Shown here one piece after another: positions 12,301-27,300 of a stretch of 64,000 nt of DNA (its first letter is position 1; each line of letters begins with the position of its first letter). Location of the stretch: contig NW_024037076.1 in the NCBI RefSeq assembly GCF_015706575.1, positions 21,022,898-21,086,897 on the forward strand, given 5' to 3'. This DNA comes from Patiria miniata (taxonomy: Eukaryota; Echinodermata; Asteroidea; Valvatida; Asterinidae). The notes beneath the pieces are model-generated. The model saw nothing but the letters and a program-made list of their open reading frames with translations. It had not been told where the DNA came from and did no database searches. Position numbers and translations under genes: made by a program.

Positions 12301-15300
12301 TTTTCTATTGATTAAGGGCACTACCAATGTCTCCAAAAAAGAGATAGGTAGGAGCAGTGGATTCAAATCTAGGAAATAATGATGACATAAATTGTTTGAC
12401 TAAAACTGTGCAATCATGAATCAGACAAATTCAAGTCACAATGAAATCAAAAGTCAATTTACAAGTCCAGTCAGTGTAACAAACAATTTCAAAAGAGTTG
12501 CGTTTATCACAGTTCATTTGGATAGCTTTTGAGTCGACTTGGGACAGGATGAATTGTGATTGACTCAACTACACACCATCACTAGAACAAGAAATTCTGC
12601 TGAATATTTTCCCTAACACTTTTAGAAACCTCACTGGTTAAACACTTTCAATCCCACTGGATGCAAAATTTCATATTATACGGACAAGATTGCCAGCAAA
12701 AGTCAATCTTACTTGAAAACGACATCGTCCACATTTGTGAGTGTGACGCCCACACTCTGCAGGATAAGCCGTATAGCATTCTGCTGGACTGAAGCCTTCT
12801 TGGTGACTGCTGATAAATCGTTTTCACCGCCGGTGTCCGATAGAGAGAAGCTGACATGAGTCTGTCAGACAAAAATGAAAATGAAGAAGAATTACGCAAG
12901 GGGACAATGACTAAGCTAGGAGCAATTACCATAATTGTAAAATTGAAAGAAATTGACTGGAGCGGAGTTTGAACCTGCAACCTCTGGCATTCTACCAACC
13001 AGTGCTCTACTATCCAGCCCTGTGTTGGCGGTTGCCCAGTTTGTCAATGTCCGCCATTTGTCAACTTCACCATACAACTTACTTGAAGTCACTTTCCAAT
13101 AACTCAAGCTATATCTTCACAATGTATGATGTTATTCTTGGTATTCATACATACCTTGAGGGGTGAGAGATGGAAGTTATCAAAGAAGTTGACGCTTCCA
13201 GCTAAGGCAACCTTAACAGCCTCTTCATCCAAGTAGGTGGTGGTACACACCTGCAAGTCTTCTTCCATCCACTTCAACTACATGGCAAAAAAGGATAAAC
13301 AAGAAATAAGGTTCCATACAACTCCATCTACCTTATTTCGGTAAAACAAACTCGAAAATTAATCCAGTTTTAGGGATAACATCTAACAGATTCCAATACA
13401 GCAGTCAATACACATCATTCGGTTATGTAGAGTAGGCTTGAATATAGACTAGGCTATATATATATAGAATAGGCTTGAATGACTCCAACAGTTTCAAAAT
13501 TGATTCTGATTATATCAGGAGTCATGATTCAATTCAAAATCAATTTCGAGTTTATCCATCAAATAAAAATTGACGGAACAACCTCAGTAATATTACTAAT
13601 GAACTATACTGCTAAATCACAATGCAATGTCGTTAGAAGGTTCAGTCCCTCTCTCAAAAATGATCATTTAATGCATAAATTTCGTTTTGTAGTACTTTGA
13701 ATCTATTCTTTGGGAAATGGAGTCAAATCCTAAAAAAAAGTGGAATCAGTAGTCCGATTCCAGGTATGGAATCGATTGTCATTGATTCTGAGCTGGAGTC
13801 GCCCAAGCCTACTACAGAGCTGACAAACAATCACATCACAGTAAAAAGAAACAGAAAAAAGTCGAAACTTATGCACTACGTTATGAAGGGCAGTCCCAAC
13901 TAGAGTCAGATCCTATAATGTTGTTCCAATAATACTACCCCCCCCCCCTGCATAATTTGTAAGGCCCGGCTAAATCTAACAATACCCATCAATTTCAACA
14001 GAGGATGTGTTGTTTACAGGTTAGATCAACAAAATACAAAAGAATATATTTGCTGTTGGATTTTGTTGGATATAAGCAGCGCTTGCGTTATTAATTTACT
14101 TGACAAATGACTTCAGTTAAGATTGTCTCAACAGTAAATGCTGGGTAAAAAAACCCAAAGAAATTAAATTTAACCAAAGATGATTGTGGATAGCATGTTA
14201 GAGTTTGCAGTATTTTCTGGTGCAAATTACTCCTGCTTCAAGAAGTAATGGTTTCTCTTTATCTCTCTCACCACCTGGAAAACTCATGTCAAATGTTAAC
14301 ATCAAACAAAAACATCTACAAAAAAATGTGATGTTGAGTGCGATTCTTCACTGGTACATGTACATGCCCAACGAAGAGCCACTTTATACTTATAAAGTCT
14401 CATGGACAAAACCCAGTAAATAATGTTTCTCTTTAGAATTTCCTGCAACCAATATCTTCAATAGTTTTTCGTAATGTTGTAAAAAACAAAAACAAATGCT
14501 TAGCTGTAAAAGAAATTTGCAACGATGTAACTTGTCTTTCCCTGATCTTCAAGCTGGGAATACCACTGTTTAAATGTGGATGATCTCAGTATAATGTAGA
14601 CGGCAAGCATAGCACAGCCATGTTTAAGTAATGAAAACATGATTTGTCATCTCAGTGTGAAGGGTTTTTTTTAGGATTATTTACTATTGAACTTTTGTTT
14701 TTTCAATGTTGGCAAAAACCCAGGAATGAAGTTTAATTTTAGCCAATTGATATCAACATGCAAGTTTTAGGCAATGTGGAATGTTGACAGAACTCTTGAA
14801 TTAAGAATTAAACATTAAATTAAAATAATTTAAAACCAAAAGATGAGCTCTTATTTTGTACTGTATCTGTATCTCAAATGTTAAAATACACCATACTGAT
14901 AATTATAAAACAACACTGCTAATAATTAACATATAGAGCAGCATACACTCTCACAAATATTACCATTGAAAAAAAAAGAGTAAACAACTCATGAAGAATC
15001 ATAAAATAACAATTATTTCAAAAAATCAAAAAAAAATCACAAATCTTGAGTAGCAGATGAAAAAAATAAAAGCAATAAAAACAATTGAACAATGCAGGCA
15101 AAAAAGAAGAAAAACAATCAACTCAATACAAAATCACTCAACATCAAGGGATTATCAGCACTTTTCACAACATCCAGTGCAAGGATGTTTTTACGTCAAG
15201 AAGAAAAGTTAAGACACAAATGAAATGAAGCACTTACACACAATGAGCGATCGGGACCGAGAGCCTGAATATGGAATTAACATCGATGTACAATACAAGG

Positions 15301-18300
15301 TAGAAAGATTAGTTCATTAATCTGGCTATCAAGGTATTGTCCTATGGGAAACTAATTGCTAGCATCTGTACCTCTTTTGTCAATCCAATCCCCCAAATTA
15401 CAATTTCCTTCTTTAATCGATTGATATACTTGTTGAAGCTTTGACTGACCGATCGACTGTAATTTTTAACTATAAATCAATGTATTCATAACTTGATATA
15501 CTTGTAAATTGATTGATGGATTGATTGATTACTAATTGGTTTCTCTCCGAACGATTGACTCCTCCATGACGAAAATGACTTTAAGTATAAATTTAATGAA
15601 AACAAGTTGTCACAAATGTGAGTGTGTCCCAAAACAATACAAGCAAGTTTAGAGTTGGGGCTCAGAATTGGATTCCGTTCAAGCATAACCAATGACCTAC
15701 AAACTTAATAAAACTTCATTTTAACTATGGTGGAAACCCTGATTTATTCAAGGGGTTCATATGATTGAAACCAAGATGTCAGCGAAAATGGAATGTAATG
15801 GACAAAGTACGACATCCTAAAGGTTTTCATAGAATCTATGTGAAATGTTATGCCATTGGACATAATGTTGAATAACCCTAATGCACATATATGACATAAG
15901 ATCTTACTAGGAACACAGTGAATTTCTAATCCTAAACAACCTACCTCCATGCCAGTAGTGTCCTGCCCACTGATAAACACAGCAGCCAGGCTGCTTATGA
16001 ACCCAATATCCACCTTGACTGCCATCTCTTGAATCAGCAACTTGAGGTACTTGATCTGGTTGACTTTACTGTGCTCTGAGTAGCGCATCATCAGACTGAA
16101 CTCAATCATGGGCTTGGGAACTGCAGTACAGAACAATGCAAATAAGCACAAAGTGGCTGTAGGATGTCTTCTTATTTTTTAATATCAACCGTTATCTCTT
16201 GAAACTAGAAGTGTTTGATGCAAAAGTCAAACATCAGTTGGTGAATGACGTACTAAAACCTCTGAGTTAGCTAGATTAAACTCTGATTGAACCATTATCA
16301 CAGAATCTTTCATGTATTCCCTCCTGCTGTATGTTTTTTTATGACTAATAACAAGAAGTGATGCAACTATGGTAGGCTAGATCTCAACATTTATTTGTTC
16401 AAGTCCAATCGCTTTCAAAAAGATCAATATCCAACCATAGATTCCTTACACAAGTAGCCCCTCAACACCGAAAATGACAAAGAGCCCCGATTATGAAGGA
16501 CATTTTGGGGTTTGTGCATATCACAGTTAAAATTTGGTTCTAAAATTGGACACATTTTGACACTTCTATCATTACATCAGAGAAAGGCAAGTCGATTCAA
16601 AATCATCAGTTATTTACGTCCAAATTTACGTGTTGAAACTAATGATCACCCAGACAAATTCCACTAGGGCTAATATATACAGCATTGTCATCGGGCCTCC
16701 AATTATAAATCCACCACCCTGCCTGTTACTCCTCATACCGCCTCAAACCGCCCACGCACTCTATGGTTTTATTGATTTTATTGAGGAGAACATACAATGT
16801 ACTACAATTTAATACAAGTACTAAAGGGTTAAAAAAAGTCTAAAAGCATGACTGACACATACCACTCTCAGCAGAGACACTCTTAGGTGGTGGTATCGGG
16901 GCCAAGACTGTTGGGAAGATGGCAGCTGGCATCTGATTATCTATCTGGATACGATGGATCATCAGATGAACCTGCAACTGGTGTTTAGCAGTACGGACCT
17001 GAGCCCACATCCCTGTGTGATAGGTGCGACGAATGGCGCGACGTTGGGGTAGCATCATACTCATGGTGCGGAAATCAACCTGTGGTTTGATATGCACATC
17101 AGAATTTTACTGTTCCCGCATATTTCATCAATATAAGGTTGAAAAATATCAAATTTGATATGGATTTGAACGTTTGACACTCTGAACATGGTACTGCATG
17201 GTGTTCTACCAATTTTTCATGACTTGGTTCAGGGATGGTAGTCAACAAGCCAAACATCAGTTAGCAAAGACAAACAACAAAATATAAGAAACACAAAAGA
17301 CACACAATGACTAAACACAGACAAAAACACTGGAAATGGAAATGCTTCTTTGTTCCATCCTGAATGATGAGATCTGATTTTCTATTTTAACTAGAGAGCA
17401 CCTGGAGACGGCAAATAATTCAATTGAAAACATTTAGAGATATGACATTTTTTTGTATGAAATTTGACACACAAATTTGGATTCCAACCCTGACTCTGGA
17501 AGTCGGATTTTCATGACAGTGAGAAGCTTTACCTCAAAGTCTTTTTCCAGCTTGGTGATTTTGGGCGGGGCATCCTTCTCTGCCGTCAGTTCACCCTGTG
17601 CCTTCTGGTATCCATCCTCCAAGAGTTTCATCTGTTTACCGTTCATGTCACGCCAACGTCGACGAATCTTGTTCTGCCAGATGATGCCGGAGCTGTAACG
17701 AAGAGCAACCAAATGTTTTGGTCCAAATGTTAAAATTTTATACAATTATAAAGGATGCCTTTAGTTTTTGAACAAGTGACATCATTTTTTGGGAGAATAA
17801 ATATTAATGACCTCTCATCAAAACTTCGGACAGAGTTGGCATTAGCTCTTTCCCTTGATAAGCTCACAGATGGGGAAAAGGCATTTTGCCGCAGGTTTGC
17901 AAGTTTTAAAAAAATGCTGTGGGGAAGTCCAGACCTTGTCATTTATAAATCTATTTTACAGGAAGGAACGATAACACTAGAAGCCCAAAATTATAAGTTG
18001 TAGTAACAAAACAGTAATAAAATCCTACATGTAGGTCCTAGGGATAATGGTTTAACATCAACAATAGAACCTTGCCATAGGGTTCACACAAAAATTGTTC
18101 AGATTGTGGAGTCAATTATAATTAACAGCATGTTGCAGTTGGAAAAAATACTTTTCAAAAGACAATTAAATAATATCACACCAAAATTCACACGCAATTG
18201 CAAAGACAGGGTATTTGACTTGTATGTGACCTGTCATCACAAATTGAGCATGAAGTTCACCTGAAAACAAAAATCTATCACCCCTTTGAACTTTGGCTTT

Positions 18301-21300
18301 GCCACACTGCCTACTGTAAATTGGCAATTGCCGACTTTATGCTCATTTCATGGTAACAGGTCACATATGAAGAAGTCCGGGTACCATACCTGATAATACC
18401 AATGTACGCCACTTCAGTTCTAGTCAGGTTGTTGACAAGCGACAGACCGATACCAGGTAGTGACAAGACCAGCTCCAGATCTGACTGCTCCAACTCTGCT
18501 GCCTGGTATAATCATACAAATTAGGATTTTACTTGGCAAGTGTCTTGTTTTCATGTGTAAAAAGGACATAAGGATAACTAAGGATAACTATCTATGAAAC
18601 TATTGTTATTTACCTGTGATGCGTTTGTTGCTAAAGCAAGATCTTCTGTGAAGCATAGCATGCGTTGGGTACCATCCAGGAAAGACACCCAGTACATTTG
18701 TCGACCATCGTGTTTGAAATCACCAATACCATCCTGTCAAAATCAAATGAAGTCCATCAAATTTTAATGTAGAAGGACTGAGCCCCAATCACTGGAGCTG
18801 CCAAGTGGACAACATAGCTTAGCAAATGACCATGCTAACCAATTACCAGACGGAGACTAGTCATAGGCAATACAAAGCACAGGACACTGCTGCTGGTTAC
18901 CTATTGAAAAGTATTTACTTCTTCCCATGTCAATGAAGCATTTGAGGGGAATATACCCCCGGTAGGATGGAAACATCCACCTACTGTCATGAATCTACAG
19001 ACAGGACATTGGTGTCTAACAAACTTTGCATTTATTCTTTTTCGAACAACTCCAGTAACATAAATCTGGTGAGTGAGTGAACATTACATTTCACTTCTTG
19101 AAGTACAGGTGTTTCTTCGATAAAGACAGACCAGAACTTTCCTTGAAAAAAGACCTTTGAGTGGTAGTGGTAAAGCTTGATATGTCTTCTTCAAACTATG
19201 TCTGCTGACTTTGAAAAAGCAATGTAATCGCATGGAAATGCACAAAAGTTATACAACATCACATCTAGAAATGTAACCTTCACCAGAATGTGATTTCAAA
19301 GTGGAATGAATGGACCAATGGCAGTTTACCTTGATGAGGTCATTCTTGTGGTCTTTCTCGCCCACATTCCAGACAAGTTGGCGGATCTCTGTGGGGTTCT
19401 GCCAGGTGTACAGGACAGCCTCTCCTGGTTGCAATGTCTGCTCCTCTTTTACATTACTGATAAGGAAATCAGAGGCAACAGAAGATACAGGAATTAACTC
19501 CAACATGTCCAAGGTGAACAATTTTGTTTGGTTGTTCAGATGTCCAATGGTTGTTTCACTCACTCACTCAAACTTTAAAAAGAAATTGATGAAACAACTC
19601 ACATTTGTGCTAATCAGAGTCTTTCTTAAATTGTCAGCAAAAGCTGTCATCCAAATTTCTTGTTCAATTACACTTTTACTTATACTAACAGATTTGCAAG
19701 TTTTTACATTTTCCATTTCACGAACAAACTGATGCTTTATACTTTTCGTTTGTTTAGTAAATTTTGCCTGATATGTCTTGCATAGACTATGGACTCGGTG
19801 CATATGCAGTAGATGATGCATTGTGACCACTTAGCCCCAGTAGACAGGACACAACGGGAACGTGTGCTGGATTGTGCGTGTACGGCGCGAAGTACGCGTG
19901 ACTTGTTTTATTCTGAATGTTCACAATCCCATAGTACATTGGAATGTCCCTCCCAGAGGTCCCTCTAACTCTCCCTTTGTAACCGCTGAGGGGGTACCGG
20001 TACTTATACAGTGTTGTAGAACTCGTACTCGAATACTTCTTGAGTACTTTTTAGAGTACTCATACTCGTACTCAAATGTCAAAGTACTCGTACTTGAAAT
20101 GACTGTACTCGTACTTGGGTAGCAAAGTACTCGTACTCGATATGTCAAAATTGTACTCAATCATCATACTCGTACTCGAATAGCAGTACTTGAAAAACAC
20201 ATTGGCATAGCTTGACTTACCACGGCCTTATTTTATTGATTCTTTCAGTTTGAAATGGTTGATTTGCTTGCGAAGAAATAAAAGTTTCCTGATGTTCCTC
20301 TGTGCACGTCTGGGCAAACACATTTAACAGCTGGCCGTGAGTGAGTCTGTATATTGGTCTGACTGGGCCTGGGCCAATTACGCACAATGAACCATTTGCC
20401 GTATGGCTGTATTTGGAAAGAGAAGTACTTGTACTTGTACTCGTAATACAAGTACTCGTACTCGTACCCGTACTCGGAAGTACTAGTACTCGTACTCGGA
20501 GACCTGTCCTTGTACTTGGAAGTACAAGTACTCGTACACATACTCGGTAACCTAAGTACTTGGCAGTACTCAGTACTCGGAAAAAAATACTCGACTACAA
20601 CACTGTACTTGTGCACGGAGCCCATACTTACGCCTGATGGTACTTGACAGGCATGCCGTCCGTGTGGTTGATCAGCTGTACAGTGAAATTGCCTTTGCTG
20701 AAGGACTCAAAACTAACAACAGTGGCAGTCTCTGTGACTGATGTATCAACTATGATACCACCAACCTATAAAACAGAAAAAAGACAAAGACATTAATAGA
20801 CTCGGGAATTCCAGGGAGATTAGGGATAATCATTAAGTGGTAAATGCATACAAATTAACTAGTGTATTGATTTGCAACTATTATGTGCATATGTACCAGT
20901 GTATGTATATAGACACTAGTTGTCAACCATTTATTTCATATGAGATCAGGTTTACTTGTGTTTTGGAAAGTATACAAAAGCCTACTAAGTATTTACCCTT
21001 TACAAACTGATTCAAAATTGTAACTGCATGAATTTTTGAAACAATTAGTTGTCTTTTTTTCTCTAATTCTTTGTTCATAAAATAGATCACTTATTCTAAC
21101 TGCACTATTAAGAAAAACATCCCTCTAAAGCTGTTCATAACATTTGCAATTTATTACGTACAGGGATATTTTTCGTTTATAGTATGTACAGTAAAAAAAC
21201 CCACCAATACAAGTAAGTTGGCTTTAATCAAGTTTACTATTCAGGAATGCTTTTGACCTCATCTAGTGAATGGTTTGTGTACCTTGGAGTCCAGCTTGAG

Positions 21301-24300
21301 AACCGTGGTGTGTGGGTCAGTGAAGAGGAAAGGAAGAGACTTCTCTGTGGAATCCTCTGCCATCACTACCATCTTGGGATTTTTCTTCTTGTCAATGGGC
21401 CAAAAGGCGATACACTGAAACAAACAACTCTCACAATTACTCTCATTTTGCCAATACTTCTATTTATTATTCAGTATTATTACTAATGCCCAAACTACAG
21501 GGTGAGTCAAAAAAGCGGAACCCAAACCCCCAAAATATATTTCATATTTAAACAAATATGTAGCACCAAAAATAATAATGACTGGAAAGCCAATTTCATA
21601 AGCTACTTTTAGATGAAAAAAATACTGAAATTGCTTAATCCGTTCAAAGAATATCACCATTTAAATGCAATAACCCTAAAACCTGTCTCGTCCAAAACAA
21701 AGCAATTTATTGTGTGTTTTGACTGTTTGGAACAACAAAGAAAATGACACAGAATACTTGTTTCAACAACGTAGTACACAATATCTTTATTAACAACCCT
21801 GATTAGACAAACAATATGATTTATAAAATCGACTTTTTATTAAAGACGGGCCTTCAAAAGGACTTTGTTGAAAATTTTTAATTTTTAAACTAAGGTTTTA
21901 TCGCTGGTGATGTTTGAAGACAATTGTGACAACGATTCTTAAAAATCGCATTTTTGGACGAGACAGGTTTTAGGGTCATTGTGTTAAATGGTGATATTCT
22001 TTGAATGGATTGAGCAATTACAGTAAACTTTTTTTCATCTAAAAGTAGCTTAGAAATCGGCTTTCCAGTCATTATTTGTTTGGGTGCTACATATTTGTTT
22101 AAATATGAAATATAATTTTTGGGGTTTGGGTTCCGCTTTTTTGACTCACCCTGTAAAACTTCATCTCCACTCAAGTGAGTTCCAGTGGGAGAGACACACT
22201 GTTTTGGGCAGTTATGGTGCCAAGCAGGCATGACTTATGCCATTCTGAATGTGAACCAACCAGAAATGTGTCAAGTGCCATCAGCAATGTTCTCAAGAGT
22301 CCCTCCCTGAGGGGGTGCTAGCGAAGGACGTCCATATTGATAGAATTTCACTTTTAGAGTAGTATTCAGCCCACGCTCATACACCAAATTTAAGCCGTCT
22401 TTCAAAATGCGTGTGTTTTTTATCATTACGCATATGTTGTGTATGCATTATGTATCCATCAAAATTGTGAGGATCAATCAAAACGGACACGCAGAGTACA
22501 TGTACATATGAAAATTGATGTGTGCTACATTACAAACTGATTTTTTGGTGTCCGTAAAAGTGAAACGCATACGCAACACATGCAAAATGGATAAGAAAAA
22601 TACACATATAGAAAGCAGCTTTATACAAGTACATTTCTTAAGCTCACTGCACTGCCATTAATTTTTGCATAGCAATTGAGATGCAGGAATTATATGCATG
22701 TCATTTTTATGTCCATTTATAACAAAGACTGATCATCTGACAGTGATAAAGGTTGTAAAATTGTATTTAGTATGTGAACATCAGGAGAAAAGCTCACAAT
22801 CAACTATAATGCCAGTTTAAATTGGCCTGATCCTACTAAACTGCATGACAGATTCCTAGTCTTTGGGATGACAAATGTTGGCGGTTGGCAGAGGCTATGC
22901 TTACCTCCTTTGGTGGAACCTCAATCAGTTGGTCTTGATAAAGTTCTGCACAACGCACAGGGAACTCGGTCTGATTGACCAGGAGGTAGCGAGGGTTGAA
23001 GACTACAATCTTGGTCATCCCAAAGTTACTCAGCTGAATCTGTACTCTAACCTATAAAGAAAATGCAAAATATTCAGAAATGTCCCAGGGTGATGAGGCA
23101 TACTACGCTGTGCAAGTAAGTACTGAACAAACAGTCTTAATAGATCAAGCCAATAAGTCACACCTAAGTGTTGTTTTGACTAATAATATCCATGATTGTA
23201 CTGGAGAAAGTTCAACCAAAGTAATTGTTATATCGTGTGCTTGGATACTGTAATTTCATTGGTCTAGGACGGCCACGTGTCTGGACAATAAACATGCATG
23301 TCACACACTGACAGTGATATCGCAGTGCGTTCGTTGCATGCGTTGCGCGTGCGTGTGGAACCTGCCAGCGCGCTGGATTTGCACAACGATTACTGCAATG
23401 TCAAACGCTCAGTCTCATGTCCAGCAGGACATCAAAACCGTCAGTTATCAAAGGTTACATCGCAGTGATTTAATTAATTTCTCAGACAGTAAGTTACAAC
23501 CATTTATCTTTTTGAGTACGATACAACAAACAATTGTTGACTGCTGTGATGAAGGATATGACATTTTGAACCCCCTCGGGGCACATAGCATTCGCTTTGG
23601 ATGCTATGTGCCCAACACGAATGCTCATAACGTCATATCCCACACCACAGCAGTCAACAATTGTGAAATAAATGTGCAGTTATTACACACTGGAGAGACA
23701 CAAGTGTCATTGCCAACATACCCAGGGGGTGGGGCAAAATGGAATGGTCTATTATAAACATGCAATCTAAAAACATCTATTTCATAACTGTTAGTTCATA
23801 TTAAGACATGTGCAATTATTAACAAGTCAATGCACTTGTCAAATTAACAACACATAAGGAAACAACAGTCAGTACATAAACCAAATTGGTGAAGATGTTT
23901 CAAAAAGAAGAACCAGTTAAACACTGCCTGGCAGCTAACATGTGTATCTGACAAAGTGTTTAGGTAGCTACACCTAAGATAATTTAGACAGGGCAATAAC
24001 AACTTTAAGTTAATCTTGTGATGATGAACAAATTTCTCAAATGTTCTCAAAATGTAACTTTTGTGTGATATATGGATTCTGGTATATGTATTATGGGCAA
24101 GCTCATAGTCAAAGGTGAATGTGTTAATCTTTTAGAAGATATCAAATGTTGAATAAATCTTTATTAGATTTACATAAAAAAAATATTAAATTAATTTTTA
24201 AAAATTAAAGTAGCCACTGGGATAAATATTGAATCTATTTTTAGCAAACAAAACCTGTGAAACTATATCCATTCCATATTTGTTATCATTGTAAAGATAA

Positions 24301-27300
24301 ATCCTTCATATGAAATAATTTAGAAAATTGTGGACTGTCTCGATGTGGGGTCATCTGATCCAAAGTGTGTTTCCGCCACACATACATTTGGTCATGTGTC
24401 AGGAACAGTTGAAGTATTATATTGTTGCTAAGGTTGACAATTTTGAGTTACTGATAGACTTAACTATCAGTGCAAAAATAAGTGGTACACTACACTGTGT
24501 ACAACACAAATCTGGACACGCTGGTCTCTGATTCAATCAGCAACATTTTCCATGGTGGCCAACATAGGCTGGCATGCTACGCAATAAGTTATGTGATGAA
24601 AATGATAAATAATTTCAAAGTTGTTATTGAACAAGCTTAACATATGAATATGATAAATCTGGAAGTTATCTTCTGTTTTCTACCTTTGAGACTTGGGTTG
24701 GATTTACTCTCAGCCTGCCTGTGTGAATGTGGTTTTCAGTCCCTGCCTGATTGTAGGTTTTCCCAAGAATATCACTGAGGTTTGTTAAACCTTCTCTTTC
24801 TCTCACTAGGTTTCTTCAAGCTTTCCAGCTACAGTGCCCTTGCAATCTGGAGTCAGCTATTTTTTCATTATGACTAATATATGTTTAAGCAACTTCCATC
24901 ATGATTACATGACCAATGTGTAGACATTTAGTAACATTCTAGAGCAGAGATTTATCAGTTCTCCAAAATTCACCAAAATAATCTCAAAAAGTTTGTCAAA
25001 CTAATACAATTGTATTCATCAATTTACTTGGTTTACCAAATACTAGAAGGTTATATATATATATATCAGCTAATTCTTTTAATACAAGCAAGTAGATGAC
25101 AGTTTCATCTTTGGTTTGGATCATCAGCAGTGATAAGTTCCGAACTGGCATTAAACTGTACAAAATATTAACTGAAAAAAAGGAAACCATGGAGGAAGGA
25201 AAACGTGAGTTTAAAAAGCTTTGAATTGAGGTTCAAATCTCTATTAGTACGTTTGCTAGTGAATAGGGCAAAACACTGTCTGTTCAGGTGGCTTATCATG
25301 AGCATGTAATAAGTGTGCAACAATAATCACATCAAGTGAAATGCAATAAAGGGCAATTCCTGTTGTTATAATCTGCACTGTAAACAGCAGTAAATGAAAA
25401 CGTATTTGCTAACCTCGGTGTGCTCTTGAAATAAAGAAAAAGAGTAGTGCAGAACCTGTTACCATTTTAATGTGACAGTCACAGCATCAGGAATACTGCT
25501 GAAATCCACACCAATGTGTCAATCATACTAATCACACAAACCTTGATTATACGATGATGCTGCAACACAACCCATTGAGGATTTCAATATAAAAAAGGCA
25601 TTTTAACATTACATAATTGTGGAGAAAGTACATGTGCGTTATTGGTACATTTTTCCACCAGCATTTTTAACATTACGCTATTTGTAATTTAAGGTTTGTT
25701 TTGTAATTAGGTTTATGTTAAGGCATGCAAAACCTATTAAACAGTCTTTATTTTCCTCTAATGATATCAAACTGCAAGGCTAATTTTGCCGTTGATACCT
25801 TTAATTACCTGTTATGAACTTTGTTTCAGGATTTTTACATACACGGTTAAGATGCCCAATAAATGCAGGTATGATATCACACCATTTAAAACTGCATACA
25901 TTAACAACATGAAATCACGTCTGGTTCCACTGTCCAATACATGCAAAGATGGAGTGAAACCAAGCAGAACACGAACAACTTGATCAAACACAAACCAGTT
26001 AAACAGAATTAGTAACTTGATTATTTTTCAACCATTTTAATTCAAATCAACAGAATGTTTGTGGAGTAACAGCAATATGCAGAAGTTAGGCCAGTTTGAA
26101 AGGAACTCTGAGTTTAGACATCTGTGTCAAACGGTCACCCAGGTTTGAGTTAATCAAAATTGTGTCCTTTATTAAAGGGGGGGGGGGTTTGTTAACACCC
26201 ATTTATTCTAACCACTTTACAATGATCTGTGATTATAAAAACACCAGTTGACAGTGCAGTTGTGTGGTTATTATGATCAACTACAGTTAGTTTCTAATAC
26301 ACACACACACTGTTAAAAAGCTAGGGTGAGGCACAGCTAATGAGGCTGTGTTGTATGACATCAAAGCACCCTGTGTCCTCCGGTTTCCGTGTGATCAGCC
26401 ACCATTGCAGTAGGCAAGCGTTTGGTTATAGCAACCACGTTGTCCATTGTAAACTAAACAATAGGGCTTATTTGCACATAAAATACCCACAAATTCTGTT
26501 TCAACTGCCATAAAGGTCACTATTTGCGTTGTGTTCGCTTGTCATTATCGTGCCTACCCAGTATTGGGTGTGGGCTTCGTGTTTCTGCCATCCATCACAG
26601 CCTTAAAGGCTTGCCTACTACGCACTGCGTGAGGCGCTATAGGATCTTTGCCTACTACAATGGCGACGCTGACTTTCTGGTACCTGGATGTAGGCTGGGT
26701 CTCATGGGTCAGTGAGAGAGCCCTACATGTGTTCAGTGATCTAATGTGAGGAGTCACATGTCACACACTTTGATCTGAATACTCCATTGTCATCCACTGG
26801 AGGTTAGGCAGTTATAGTTTCCTCTGTTTTAAAAACTGATATTTCCAATAGAAAACAAATTACAATTCTAAAGACATGGTAAAATCAAATCACACTTTAC
26901 AATTTTTACAAATCGACCTCTCCGCCATGTACCAGTATGGCTGACAAAATGAGAACACAGTGTATGACATTTGACTTTTTTTTCATTGAGTGGGTCACAA
27001 TGGGAGCTGACAATAACTCGCTCATTGCTTGTGGTTATATACAGTAATGGAACACATCACGAGACAACAGAAACACAAGCAATCACTAAAATACTACACA
27101 TTCCAAAACAATGCCACTGGAAAAGAATAAAAAACGGTCACAAGAAGTGAACATGGGAATGCATGGGTTCCCTGATGACAGTCTTACGCTGTATTTCTTG
27201 GGTTTCGAAGAACCAGCTCCTTCGGCCTGGAAAAATGATCATGGTGTGAAAATGCAACAGACTTGATAATGGTAATGATGATGAATACTGATGAAGAATG

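Noticed and set aside
19310-19732. 140-codon plus-strand open frame
   Set aside because: It is antisense to VPS13A exon 32 and its upstream intron, with no motif.
23314-23757. 147-codon plus-strand open frame
   Set aside because: It runs across the CpG-rich body and palindrome of hairpin-tailed repeat A, with no protein motif. The length is explained by the palindrome's composition.
24000-27100. Possible hidden VPS13A exons in the 4.1-kb intron between exons 28 and 29
   Set aside because: The flanking exons join in phase and in register with the family alignment, leaving no missing segment.
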